Assembly: GCF_034355335.1 (NCBI RefSeq)
Contig: NZ_CP136422.1
Span: forward strand, 1,305,001 to 1,369,000
Length of the DNA stretch: 64,000 nucleotides
Reading direction: 5' to 3'
Origin: Blautia coccoides
Lineage (GTDB): Bacteria > Bacillota > Clostridia > Lachnospirales > Lachnospiraceae
Of this stretch, positions 1 through 9,355 are shown one piece after another. The stretch's first letter is position 1. Each line of letters starts with the position of its first letter. The notes under the pieces were generated by a model, which worked only from the letters and a program-made list of their open reading frames with translations, was not told where the DNA came from and made no database searches. A program made the position numbers and the translations under genes.

Positions 1-103
1 ACTGTCCCTGGGCGGGGCAGAAATACAGGACCGTGGCTGCTTTAAGATATCCAGCCAAGGCCTTTTCTTATGTGAAAATATTAAATATTTTGGGAGGAAA
101 ACT

Positions 104-1615
104 ATGAATTACGGTATTTTAAGTTTATTGCCGCCTATCATAGCCGTTATCCTGGCGATCAAGAGCAGAAATGTGATTCTTTCTCTTTTCTGTGGAGGGC
201 TTACAGGTGTATTGATCTTCAGCCATGGTAATCCGTTTTTAGCGGTGAAATCCATGATCGGTGATTATTTATTCGTGCAGCTTACAGACAGTTATAATGC
301 GGGTGTGATCGTTCTGGTTGTGTTCATCGGAGGATTTATCAAGCTCATGGAAAAGTCGGGAGGCGCGCAGGCTTTCGGGCAGAGTGCATACCGCTATGTG
401 AACACAAAACTGAAAGCACAGCTCTGCGCCTGGGCAGGCGGGATTATTATATTTTTTTCTGATCTGGGAACCCCGCTTCTGGTGGGACCTGTGTTTCGGC
501 CGCTGTTTGACAAGCTGAAAATCTCCAGGGAAAAACTGGCCTGGATCCTGGACTCCACGTCTTCTCCGGTGGCGATTCTGATCCCATTTATCGGCTGGGG
601 CGTATATATTATGGGACTTATCCAGTCAGAATTTGACAATCTGGGTGTAAAGGAATCCGATTATACCACTTTTGTCCAGGCGATTCCCTTTCAGATCTAC
701 GCGATCTTGGCGATCATCCTGATTCCGCTCATAGCTTTCACAAAAATAGATTTTTCCCAGATGAAAAAAGCGGAGCAGAGAACAGAGAAAGAAAAAGCCG
801 GTTACAGCTTTACAGAACACGCGGAGGAAGAAGAGAGTACCGGAATATATTCTAAAAAGAACGCAAAGCCGATCATGGTGATCCTTCCTATTGTAGTGGT
901 ATTTGTCACCCTGTTCGCGACCCTGGCGCCTTTAGGCTTTCCCTTTAAAAAGGTGGACGGTAACGAATTCAGAGTTGCGCTTACCATGGGCTATTTTTTC
1001 GGGGCGCTGGTCCTGATCCTCATGATCTGTCTTTTCAAGGTAATGAACTTCAGTGAGACCTTCAAAGTATATGTGGGAGGTATGAAGGGGATGACAGATG
1101 TGGCAATTACCCTGGTACTGGCCTGGTCTCTGGGAAGTATGATCAGTGAACTGGGAACGGCCCAGTTTATTGTGGATGTGCTGAAGTCCATGAGCTTTTC
1201 AGCGGCTCTGGTTCCGGCGGCAATCTTTTTGTTTGGAGCCTTTGTCTCCTTTTCCACAGGCAGTTCCTGGGGAACCTTTGCGATCATGATGCCTCTTGCT
1301 ATACCCATGGCACAGGCTTTCTCCATACCTTTTGCCATAGCGGTAGGTGCGGTTCTCTCCGGGGGTCTGTTTGGCGACCATTGTTCCCCTATCTCCGATA
1401 CTACGATCCTGTCCTCCACAGGGGCAGAATGCGATCTGGTGGAGCATGTGAGGACCCAGCTTCCCTATGCGCTGGTCAACGGTGTCATTGCCCTGACTGC
1501 GTTTATAATCGCGGGAGCCACAAAAAGTGCGGCTTCTCTGGGATTTGCAGTGGCAGCACTGGTCATTGTAGTATTTATCATCAATAAAGTATCGAACAGA
1601 AAAGCAGTGGTATAA
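104..1615 (+). CDS. NhaC-family Na+/H+ antiporter
   Basis: A 503-residue polytopic membrane protein with about eleven to twelve hydrophobic segments. Family knowledge: NhaC-type carriers exchange cytoplasmic Na+ (or, in relatives, organic anions) for protons. The conserved NhaC signature GDHCSPISDTTILSS lies near residues 424-438, and a second conserved stretch, FSTGSSWGTFAIMMP, near residue 385. A charged cytoplasmic loop (about residues 225-250) splits the two halves. The ATG is preceded by GGGAGGA at good spacing. The gene stands alone: a strong terminator follows directly. The substrate is not settled by sequence, since some family members carry malate/lactate or amino acids. The 103 bases upstream hold an AT-rich palindrome but no gene I can support. 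Confidence 0.88.
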   Translation: MNYGILSLLPPIIAVILAIKSRNVILSLFCGGLTGVLIFSHGNPFLAVKSMIGDYLFVQLTDSYNAGVIVLVVFIGGFIKLMEKSGGAQAFGQSAYRYVNTKLKAQLCAWAGGIIIFFSDLGTPLLVGPVFRPLFDKLKISREKLAWILDSTSSPVAILIPFIGWGVYIMGLIQSEFDNLGVKESDYTTFVQAIPFQIYAILAIILIPLIAFTKIDFSQMKKAEQRTEKEKAGYSFTEHAEEEESTGIYSKKNAKPIMVILPIVVVFVTLFATLAPLGFPFKKVDGNEFRVALTMGYFFGALVLILMICLFKVMNFSETFKVYVGGMKGMTDVAITLVLAWSLGSMISELGTAQFIVDVLKSMSFSAALVPAAIFLFGAFVSFSTGSSWGTFAIMMPLAIPMAQAFSIPFAIAVGAVLSGGLFGDHCSPISDTTILSSTGAECDLVEHVRTQLPYALVNGVIALTAFIIAGATKSAASLGFAVAALVIVVFIINKVSNRKAVV

Positions 1616-1618
1616 GAA

Positions 1619-1660
1619 GCAGCCGGCGCTCCGGGAATGGGTGGAGCGCCGGCTGCTTTG
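1619..1660 (+). terminator. Rho-independent terminator after the antiporter gene
   Basis: Perfect 14-bp GC-rich stem (1619-1632 with 1643-1656), a 10-nt loop and a short T-rich tail. It begins four bases after the stop codon. Confidence 0.88.
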
Positions 1661-1725
1661 TTGTCAGGAAAAAAGCCATCCTGACCATGTCTGCAGCCTT
1701 GCGGTAAAATTTTATGGGAGGCAGT

Positions 1726-1756
1726 TGAAACATTTCCGGCAGATGAACTGTCTAAT
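1726..1756 (+). promoter_or_regulatory. Possible ECF-sigma autoregulatory promoter
   Basis: TGAAAC at 1726-1731 matches the -35 class used by SigV/SigW-type ECF factors. Seventeen bases later comes TGTCTAA, one base from the CGTC -10 core. It sits about 56 bases before the sigma factor start, so autoregulation is plausible. The -10 is imperfect; treat as a candidate. Confidence 0.35.
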
Positions 1757-1811
1757 AAGCAGAAACATGAAAAACATGTGGAAACGTACGTACGGAAGAA
1801 AGGAACCTGTT

Positions 1812-2330
1812 ATGAATGATCTTATAAAAAAAGCGAAGGAGCGGGATGCGGATGCGTTCACGGAACTCATGCAGTCCCAGATGCAGAATATGTACAAAGC
1901 TGCCCGCTCACTGCTTTCCAACCAGGAGGACGCTGCAGATGCCATATCGGAAACCATCCTCACCTGCTGGGAGAAAATAGACCAGCTCAGGGAAGAAAGG
2001 TATTTCCGTACCTGGATGACCAGAATCCTGATCAACAAATGTAATGATATAAGGAACAAAAAGGAAAATCTTTTTTTCACAGACGAGACGCCTGAAGTGG
2101 AAGTAAAAGAAGAGGGTTACAGTGATCTGGAATGGAATGAGGCCCTGGGAATCCTGGATGAGAAATACCGGACCGTGATCGTCCTGTATTATGTGGAAGG
2201 CTTTAAAATGTCGGAAATCGCAGAAATCCTGGATATTCCGGAGGCGACTGTGAGGACGAGGATAGCGAGAGCCAGAAAGAAGATGGCAGAGGAATATTAT
2301 CCGGAGGTGGAAAGGAGAAGACTGATATGA
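1812..2330 (+). CDS. ECF (sigma-70 family) RNA polymerase sigma factor
   Basis: A 172-residue extracytoplasmic-function sigma factor with only the two ECF domains: region 2 (about residues 8-75, with the aromatic stretch YFRTWMTRILINKCND) and region 4 (about 105-160, with EGFKMSEIAEILDIPEATVRTRIARARKKM as the helix-turn-helix). The frame stays open upstream to 1641, but that extension runs through the preceding terminator; the ATG at 1812 is preceded by AGAAAGGAA and yields a normal-length protein. It ends in an ATGA overlap with the DUF4179 gene, the usual sigma/anti-sigma coupling. The nearest characterised relatives are SigV-like factors, which answer cell-envelope stress. Confidence 0.9.
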   Translation: MNDLIKKAKERDADAFTELMQSQMQNMYKAARSLLSNQEDAADAISETILTCWEKIDQLREERYFRTWMTRILINKCNDIRNKKENLFFTDETPEVEVKEEGYSDLEWNEALGILDEKYRTVIVLYYVEGFKMSEIAEILDIPEATVRTRIARARKKMAEEYYPEVERRRLI

Positions 2331-3529
2331 GTATGAGAGAAGATGAAATATTAGAAAAACTCAGACAGGATGTGCAGATTCCGGAAAGGGTACAGCAAAA
2401 AGCAGAGGAAGCTTTTGCTTCTATAAAAAAGGATGCCCGGAAAAGGTACGAAGAGGAGAGTATGGCAATGAGAAAAGTAACGGGTAAAGTGCCAAGAAAA
2501 AAAATATGGGTCCTTGCAGCCGCGGCCCTTCTTGTCTTTGGAACTGTCACAGCGGGGGCGGCAGCCTATATGCAGTGGAGTCACGGAATGTCAGAGGGGA
2601 TGAAAGCGGAACCGGATCAAATGCATAAACTGGAAGCGGAAAATATGGCGTCACCTGTGGACAAAAGTGTAAGTGCCCAGGGGATAAAAGTCACGGCAAT
2701 GCAGAGTATTGTGGATAACTATTACGTACATTTGGCATTTAAGGTGGAGGGCTATGAGCTTGATCAGGGAAAGCAGCCGGATTTTGAAAATGTACAGGTG
2801 AAAATTGACGGCAAAGACGCGGCAGACGGAGGATTCAGCATTTCCAGATCCTTTTACAACGGATTGGTGCAGGGAAATGACGGCAGAGCTGTCTATGCGG
2901 ACGGGACTCCAATCTCTGAGGATGGAATCTTGGAGAGATATGCTCTGGAAGACGGCAGTATGGAGTATGAGATCACTTTGGCAAAAGAAGATGAAAAGGG
3001 ATACTTTATCGGAAAGCCCATCAGTGTTGAGTTGGAAAATTTGGGTGAGATCACCATAGACGGTTATATACCGGACATAGAAGCTGAGTGGGATTTTGCC
3101 TGGACCCTGGGCGGTTCGGATCATGTACGGGAAAGCAGCCCGGACTATGTGCTTGGGGACAGCGGGGCCACTGTAAAGCAGGTAGAAATATCTCCTATTT
3201 CCATGAGAGTGGTATATGATTTCCCAAGAAAGCTGACAGAGGAAAAAGGCGTGAATGAGTCAGGGGAAGAGATTGTTTCCCGGACATATGAGGAAGCGCC
3301 GTGGCTGACAGGAGTAAAATTAAAAGACGGAACCACATATCTGTATCTGTACCGGGGCCCCGGCAGTTCCGGCTATTTATCGGAAGACAGTGATGAGTAT
3401 ACCCTGACCTATGGAATTGACCGGATACTGGACCCGGATCAGGTGGAGAGCCTTCTGTTCGTAAAATCCTATCCTGAGGGTGAGCAGGTTCTGACTGAGG
3501 ACAACCTTTATATTGTACCTATTGAATAA
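2327..3529 (+). CDS. DUF4179-domain anti-sigma factor (RsiV-like)
   Basis: A 400-residue single-pass membrane protein. Residues 1-57 are a charged, helical cytoplasmic part with many Lys/Glu residues, fitting a sigma-binding segment. Residues about 58-82 form one transmembrane helix (IWVLAAAALLVFGTVTAGAAA). The rest is extracytoplasmic and begins with the DUF4179 region (MASPVDKSVSAQGIKVTAMQ...). Family knowledge: DUF4179 proteins next to ECF genes are membrane anti-sigma factors whose outer domain senses a signal that triggers proteolysis. The start codon overlaps the sigma stop, with AAGGAG upstream. The ligand cannot be inferred: the C-terminal ~250 residues show no enzyme motif I recognise. 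Confidence 0.82.
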   Translation: MSMREDEILEKLRQDVQIPERVQQKAEEAFASIKKDARKRYEEESMAMRKVTGKVPRKKIWVLAAAALLVFGTVTAGAAAYMQWSHGMSEGMKAEPDQMHKLEAENMASPVDKSVSAQGIKVTAMQSIVDNYYVHLAFKVEGYELDQGKQPDFENVQVKIDGKDAADGGFSISRSFYNGLVQGNDGRAVYADGTPISEDGILERYALEDGSMEYEITLAKEDEKGYFIGKPISVELENLGEITIDGYIPDIEAEWDFAWTLGGSDHVRESSPDYVLGDSGATVKQVEISPISMRVVYDFPRKLTEEKGVNESGEEIVSRTYEEAPWLTGVKLKDGTTYLYLYRGPGSSGYLSEDSDEYTLTYGIDRILDPDQVESLLFVKSYPEGEQVLTEDNLYIVPIE

Positions 3530-3567
3530 ATGAAAATCGACTAATATTTCCGATATAATATAACAAA

Positions 3568-3611
3568 ACAGAGGGAATGCTGTTATGTATAGACAGCCCC
3601 TCTGTTTTTTT
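3568..3611 (+). terminator. Rho-independent terminator after the anti-sigma gene
   Basis: Eight-bp outer stem ACAGAGGG/CCCTCTGT (3568-3575 with 3598-3605), an inner 4-bp helix (3580-3583 with 3593-3596) and a run of seven T. Confidence 0.88.
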
Positions 3612-3675
3612 GCATGTCCCTTTTTCTTCATTATTGTTGCAAATTCTGAAACTTTCTAAAAAAAATATAAAGCCC

Positions 3676-3704
3676 TTGACAAATAAACACGCTGGTGCTA
3701 TCTT
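3676..3704 (+). promoter_or_regulatory. Sigma-A promoter of the hrcA-grpE-dnaK-dnaJ operon
   Basis: TTGACA (3676-3681), a 17-bp spacer and TATCTT (3699-3704). The predicted start point is a few bases ahead of the CIRCE operator, the standard position for HrcA repression. Confidence 0.85.
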
Positions 3705-3717
3705 TAGAACATAGATG

Positions 3718-3744
3718 TTAGCACTCCACACAAACGAGTGCTAA
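3718..3744. promoter_or_regulatory. CIRCE operator (HrcA-binding site) of the dnaK operon
   Basis: Exact consensus TTAGCACTC, nine bases, GAGTGCTAA. It lies 14 bp after the -10 box and 54 bp before hrcA. In Firmicutes this inverted repeat binds HrcA and represses class I heat-shock genes. Confidence 0.97.
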
Positions 3745-3798
3745 CAATGCCGGAAAAGAGACCGGCCTTATCAATGCAAAAGCAGAAAGGAGATAATA

Positions 3799-4836
3799 AT
3801 GGACAGTGAACTGGATGAGCGGAAACGAAAGATATTAAAAGCCATTATCCAGACGTATCTGGAGACCGGCGAACCGGTTGGCTCGAGAACTATTTCAAAA
3901 TACACTGACCTGAATCTCAGCTCTGCAACTATCCGGAACGAGATGTCAGACCTGGAGGAACTGGGGTATATCGTACAGCCCCACACTTCGGCAGGGCGGA
4001 TTCCCTCAGACGCAGGTTATCGCCTCTATGTGGATGAGCTGATGCGGGAGAAGGAACAGGAAGTTTCGGAAATCAAGGAAATGATGATCGAGCGGACCGA
4101 CAAAATGGAGAAGGTGCTCAAACAGGTGGTGAAGGTTCTTGCATCCAACACCAACTACGCGACCATGATCACCGGCCCGACCTATCACAGAAACAAATTA
4201 AAATTCATTCAGCTTTCCAGAGTGGCTGAGATGCAGCTTCTGGCAGTTCTGGTGATCGAAGGAAATATTGTAAAGAATCATATGATAGCCCTTCAGGAGC
4301 CTATGGATGATGACACAATACTGAAGCTGAACCTGCTTCTCAATACCCAGTTAAACGGCCTCACCATTGAGGAGATCAACCTGGGTATGATCACTAAGAT
4401 GAAAGAACAGGCAGGTATCCACAGCGCTGTTGTGGGAAGCGTCATTGACGCGGTGGCTAATGCCATTGCGGTGGATGAGGATGAGGTGGAGATTTATACC
4501 AGCGGGACCACGAATATTTTTAAATATCCGGAGCTGGCAGATACCTCAAAAGCCAGTGAACTGATTTCCGCCTTTGAGGAAAAACAGGAACTGGTAGATT
4601 TGGTCAAAGATACCATGAATTCCGAGGAAAATACCGGCATTCAGGTATACATTGGAAATGAAACTCCTGTTAAGACTATGAAAGACTGCAGCGTCGTGAC
4701 GGCCACATATGATTTGGGAGGCGGTATGCAGGGAACCATCGGTATCATAGGCCCCAAACGTATGGATTACGAAAATGTAGTGGACAATTTAAAAACGCTG
4801 AAGACGCAGTTAGACAATATATTTAAGAAAACCTAG
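3799..4836 (+). CDS. hrcA: Heat-inducible transcription repressor HrcA
   Basis: A 345-residue HrcA of normal length. The N-terminal winged helix-turn-helix is clear (about residues 5-75: ERKRKILKAIIQTYLETGEPVGSRTISKY... SSATIRNEMSDLEELGYI), followed by HTSAGRIPSDAGYRLYVDEL, a hallmark of the family. The central GAF-like/dimerisation domain ends in YDLGGGMQGTIGIIGPKRM near residues 296-315. An AGAAAGGAG ribosome site precedes the ATG. First gene of the CIRCE-controlled operon, so it is autoregulated. Known relatives need GroEL for folding into the active repressor, which links this gene to groESL at 48.2 kb. Confidence 0.97.
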   Translation: MDSELDERKRKILKAIIQTYLETGEPVGSRTISKYTDLNLSSATIRNEMSDLEELGYIVQPHTSAGRIPSDAGYRLYVDELMREKEQEVSEIKEMMIERTDKMEKVLKQVVKVLASNTNYATMITGPTYHRNKLKFIQLSRVAEMQLLAVLVIEGNIVKNHMIALQEPMDDDTILKLNLLLNTQLNGLTIEEINLGMITKMKEQAGIHSAVVGSVIDAVANAIAVDEDEVEIYTSGTTNIFKYPELADTSKASELISAFEEKQELVDLVKDTMNSEENTGIQVYIGNETPVKTMKDCSVVTATYDLGGGMQGTIGIIGPKRMDYENVVDNLKTLKTQLDNIFKKT

Positions 4837-4853
4837 AAAGGCGGTACGGATTC

Positions 4854-5528
4854 GTGTCAGAAGAAAAAGAATTATATGAAGAGATGCAGCCGGATACGGC
4901 TTCTGATGAGAAGGCAGAAGAAATCTTAGAGGAAGACGATAAGGCGCTGGCAGAGGAGGCCACCTGTGAAGAGCCCGGTGACGATGATGACCAGGCTGAT
5001 GAGGAGACAGAAGGCCGGACAGAAGAGCAGGCTGACCAGACAAAAGGCAAGTCATCTGAGAAAAAAGGCTTGTTCGGTAAGAAGAAAAAAGATAAAAAAG
5101 ATGAAAAAATAGAAGAGCTCACCGATATGGTGAAACGCCAGATGGCAGAGTTCGATAACTTCAGAAAGCGCACAGAGAAGGAGAAAGCCTCCATGTATGA
5201 AATCGGCGCGCGTGAAGTGATCGATAAGATTCTTCCGGTTGTTGACAACTTTGAAAGAGGTCTTGCGGCAGTTCCGGAAAATGAAAAAGAAAGTCCCTTT
5301 GCTGACGGTATGACAAAGATTTACAAGCAGATGATGACCGTCTTTGAAGAGATCGGCGTAAAGCCTATTGAAGCAGTAGGGCAGGAATTCAATCCGGATT
5401 ACCACAATGCAGTGATGCATGTGGAGGATGAAGAAGCCGGTGAGAATGTAGTGGTGGAAGAATTCCAGAAAGGCTACCTTTACAAAGACCATGTAGTGAG
5501 ACACAGCATGGTGAAGGTTGCCAATTAG
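4854..5528 (+). CDS. grpE: DnaK nucleotide-exchange factor GrpE
   Basis: A 224-residue GrpE. The first ~65 residues are very acidic and probably disordered, then a basic lysine cluster (GKKKKDKKDEK), a long coiled-coil (about 80-135, with the family signature MAEFDNFRKRTEKEK), and the C-terminal beta domain (VGQEFNPDYHNAVMHVEDEE... GYLYKDHVVRHSMVKV). The start codon is GTG, preceded by GGCGG at about 10 bases. It lies 17 bp after hrcA. GrpE releases ADP from DnaK. Confidence 0.96.
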   Translation: MSEEKELYEEMQPDTASDEKAEEILEEDDKALAEEATCEEPGDDDDQADEETEGRTEEQADQTKGKSSEKKGLFGKKKKDKKDEKIEELTDMVKRQMAEFDNFRKRTEKEKASMYEIGAREVIDKILPVVDNFERGLAAVPENEKESPFADGMTKIYKQMMTVFEEIGVKPIEAVGQEFNPDYHNAVMHVEDEEAGENVVVEEFQKGYLYKDHVVRHSMVKVAN

Positions 5529-5536
5529 TTTTAGAT

Positions 5537-5556
5537 GGTGCGCCGAAGGCGCAACC
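5537..5556 (+). other. Hairpin between grpE and dnaK
   Basis: TGCGCC-GAA-GGCGCA (5539-5544 with 5548-5553), no T-tract. It sits in the 147-base gap before dnaK. It may act in mRNA processing or stability, as is known for dnaK-operon messages in other Firmicutes; function here is inferred. Confidence 0.5.
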
Positions 5557-5657
5557 CAAATTCTCCGGCGGGACAGACCGTTGGATTTTATCTCATAGAT
5601 GAAACGCTTTGGCGGGAGCGTAAAGCCGCTGTGAACAGGAAAAGTAATTGATTTTAA

Positions 5658-7553
<1,896 letters not shown>

Positions 7554-7581
7554 AATAGCTTTGTCAGTAAATGACTTGGAT

Positions 7582-7610
7582 GGCATGGGGTGTTTACAGC
7601 ACTCCATGCC
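7582..7610 (+). other. Hairpin between dnaK and dnaJ
   Basis: Eleven-bp stem with one G-U pair (7582-7592 with 7600-7610), loop of seven. It is not followed by a T-run, so it looks like an intercistronic processing or stabilising hairpin rather than a full terminator. Confidence 0.55.
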
Positions 7611-7640
7611 TGACTGTATGTTTAGAAAGGGATAAGACCA

Positions 7641-8810
7641 ATGGCAGATAAAAGAGATTACTATGAAGTCTTAGGCGTGGACAAAGGCGCTGACGACGCC
7701 ACGATCAAAAGCGCATACCGTAAGCTGGCAAAGAAGTACCATCCTGATGTAAACCCCGGAGACAAAGAAGCGGAGAAAAAATTCAAGGAGGCGACAGAGG
7801 CCTACGGCGTTTTGAGTGACCCGGATAAGAGAAGACAGTATGACCAGTTCGGCCATGCGGCCTTTGAAAACGGCGGTGCCGGCGGAGCAGGAGGCTTTGG
7901 AGGCTTCAGCGGATTTGACGGCGCTGATATGGGTGATATTTTCGGCGATATTTTCGGCGATCTGTTTGGCGGCGGCGGAAGAAGAAGAGCCAACAACGGC
8001 CCTATGAAAGGTGCCAATGTGAGGGCATCCGTCCGCATTACATTTGAGGAAGCAGTGTTTGGCTGTGAAAAAGAGCTGGATCTGAATCTGAAGGAAAACT
8101 GTAATACATGTCACGGAACAGGCGCAAAGCCGGGAACTTCTCCGGAAACCTGTCCGAAATGCCACGGGGAAGGCCAGGTGGTATACACCCAGCAGTCCAT
8201 GTTCGGCATGGTGAGAAATGTACAGACCTGTCCGGAGTGTCACGGAACCGGTAAGGTCATCAAGGACAAATGCCCGGACTGCCGTGGAACCGGATACGTG
8301 AACCAGAGAAAGAAGATCCAGGTATCTGTACCGGCAGGTATTGACAACGGACAGAGTATCCGTATCAGGGATAAGGGTGAACCGGGAACCAATGGCGGCC
8401 CGAGAGGAGATTTGCTGGTGGAGGTGATCGTATCCCGCCATCCGATTTTCCAGAGGCAGGATATGAACATATTCTCTACGGCGCCCATCACATTTGCACA
8501 GGCTGCTCTGGGCGGTGAGGTGCGCATCAGTACCGTGGACGGTGACGTGATGTATGATGTGAAGCCCGGTACACAGACAGACACAAAAGTGCGCCTGAAA
8601 GGAAAGGGTGTGCCGTCTCTGAGAAATAAGAGCGTACGCGGTGACCATTATGTGACTCTGGTGGTGCAAGTGCCTACCAAGCTGAATGAGGACGCCAAAG
8701 AGGCTCTGAGAAAATTTGATGAGGCCTGCGGCAACCGTCCAGCCGGCAGTACGGAGAAAAAGAAAAAAGGATTCATGGACAAACTGAAAGAGACTTTTGA
8801 GGATTCATAA
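7641..8810 (+). CDS. dnaJ: Co-chaperone DnaJ (Hsp40, type I)
   Basis: A 389-residue type I DnaJ. J-domain at residues ~5-68 with the HPD triad at 34-36. A Gly/Phe-rich linker follows (about 77-112, [17 protein letters not shown]...). The zinc domain has four CxxCxGxG repeats: [24 protein letters not shown] and CPDCRGTG. The C-terminal substrate domains follow. GAAAGGG precedes the ATG. It stimulates the ATPase of DnaK. Last gene of the CIRCE operon; a terminator follows its stop by two bases. Confidence 0.97.
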   Translation: MADKRDYYEVLGVDKGADDATIKSAYRKLAKKYHPDVNPGDKEAEKKFKEATEAYGVLSDPDKRRQYDQFGHAAFENGGAGGAGGFGGFSGFDGADMGDIFGDIFGDLFGGGGRRRANNGPMKGANVRASVRITFEEAVFGCEKELDLNLKENCNTCHGTGAKPGTSPETCPKCHGEGQVVYTQQSMFGMVRNVQTCPECHGTGKVIKDKCPDCRGTGYVNQRKKIQVSVPAGIDNGQSIRIRDKGEPGTNGGPRGDLLVEVIVSRHPIFQRQDMNIFSTAPITFAQAALGGEVRISTVDGDVMYDVKPGTQTDTKVRLKGKGVPSLRNKSVRGDHYVTLVVQVPTKLNEDAKEALRKFDEACGNRPAGSTEKKKKGFMDKLKETFEDS

Positions 8811-8812
8811 TC

Positions 8813-8853
8813 AAAGAAGGCGCTGTGGAAAAGATTCCGCAGTGCCTTCTTTT
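8813..8853 (+). terminator. Terminator of the hrcA-dnaJ operon
   Basis: Seventeen-bp stem (8813-8829 with 8836-8852) containing two G-U pairs and a 6-nt loop. The T-run at its 3' end makes it work for + strand transcription; the A-run on the other side suggests it may also stop the convergent marR transcript. Confidence 0.88.
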
Positions 8854-8860
8854 GGAGTGC

Positions 8861-8918
8861 GCCGATGACTCATGGCAGTTACATTCAAATTTCAGATATG
8901 TGCCCATGACTCATGGCA
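8861..8918. repeat. Short direct repeat with an ATGACTCAT core
   Basis: A 17-base unit (GCC-G/C-ATGACTCATGGCA) occurs at 8861-8877 and 8902-8918, 41 bp apart, one mismatch. The core ATGACTCAT is itself nearly palindromic. It lies between the convergent dnaJ and marR genes. Confidence 0.6.
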
Positions 8919-8921
8919 TCC

Positions 8922-9350
8922 TCATTCACTTTTAAAATTGTTCATGATCTTCTGCAAAGTATCATAAAGCGCTTCCAGTTCGTTCTCTGATATTCCCTGA
9001 CAGATCTGTTCGTCCAGAGCGGAAAATATTTTCTGCACGCAGGCAGCCTTTTCTTCCCCTTTTTTTGTAATACAGATAAGAAAGGATCTTCTGCAGGAGG
9101 GGTTGGCTGTTCTGAGCAGATAACCTGCCCCCTGCAATTTGTCCAAGGTTCTGGACATTGTTGTCACATCCAGCATACATTTGTCAGCAAGCTCACGCTG
9201 TGTCATGCTTCCCTGCTCCAGAAGGCATTTCAGGATCTTTGCCTGCCCTTCGCCTACGGTCAGGCCCAGCTCCTGGAACTTTGGCCTTATTATTTTTCTG
9301 CGCTCCATGTCCAGGCTGTGCAGGATTTCTCTGATCTTACTCTTTTCCAT
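8922..9350 (-). CDS. MarR-family transcriptional regulator
   Basis: A 142-residue MarR protein. The winged HTH spans about residues 32-95 (EGQAKILKCLLEQGSMTQRELADKCMLDVTTMSRTLDKLQGAGYL, wing RRSFLICITKKGEE). The frame opens at a GTG (9359) overlapping the ABC stop, but the GGAG site (9362-9359) gives its best spacing, 8 bases, to the ATG at 9350, chosen here. It is the last gene of a three-gene minus-strand operon with two ABC exporter subunits. It probably represses that operon through the palindrome at 12957-12973. Confidence 0.88.
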   Translation of the reverse strand: MEKSKIREILHSLDMERRKIIRPKFQELGLTVGEGQAKILKCLLEQGSMTQRELADKCMLDVTTMSRTLDKLQGAGYLLRTANPSCRRSFLICITKKGEEKAACVQKIFSALDEQICQGISENELEALYDTLQKIMNNFKSE

Positions 9351-9355
9351 TTTCA

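Noticed and set aside
1..103. The 3' end of a gene entering from the left edge
   Set aside because: Too short to judge: one frame stays open, another closes at 45, and neither gives a recognisable C-terminus.
1641..1811. N-terminal extension of the ECF sigma factor
   Set aside because: The extra 57 codons run through the antiporter terminator and lack a ribosome site; ECF factors start where the ATG at 1812 begins.
7671..8669. A 332-residue reading frame opposite dnaJ
   Set aside because: Antisense shadow rich in His, Cys and Arg, as expected from reversed codons of DnaJ; no ribosome site.
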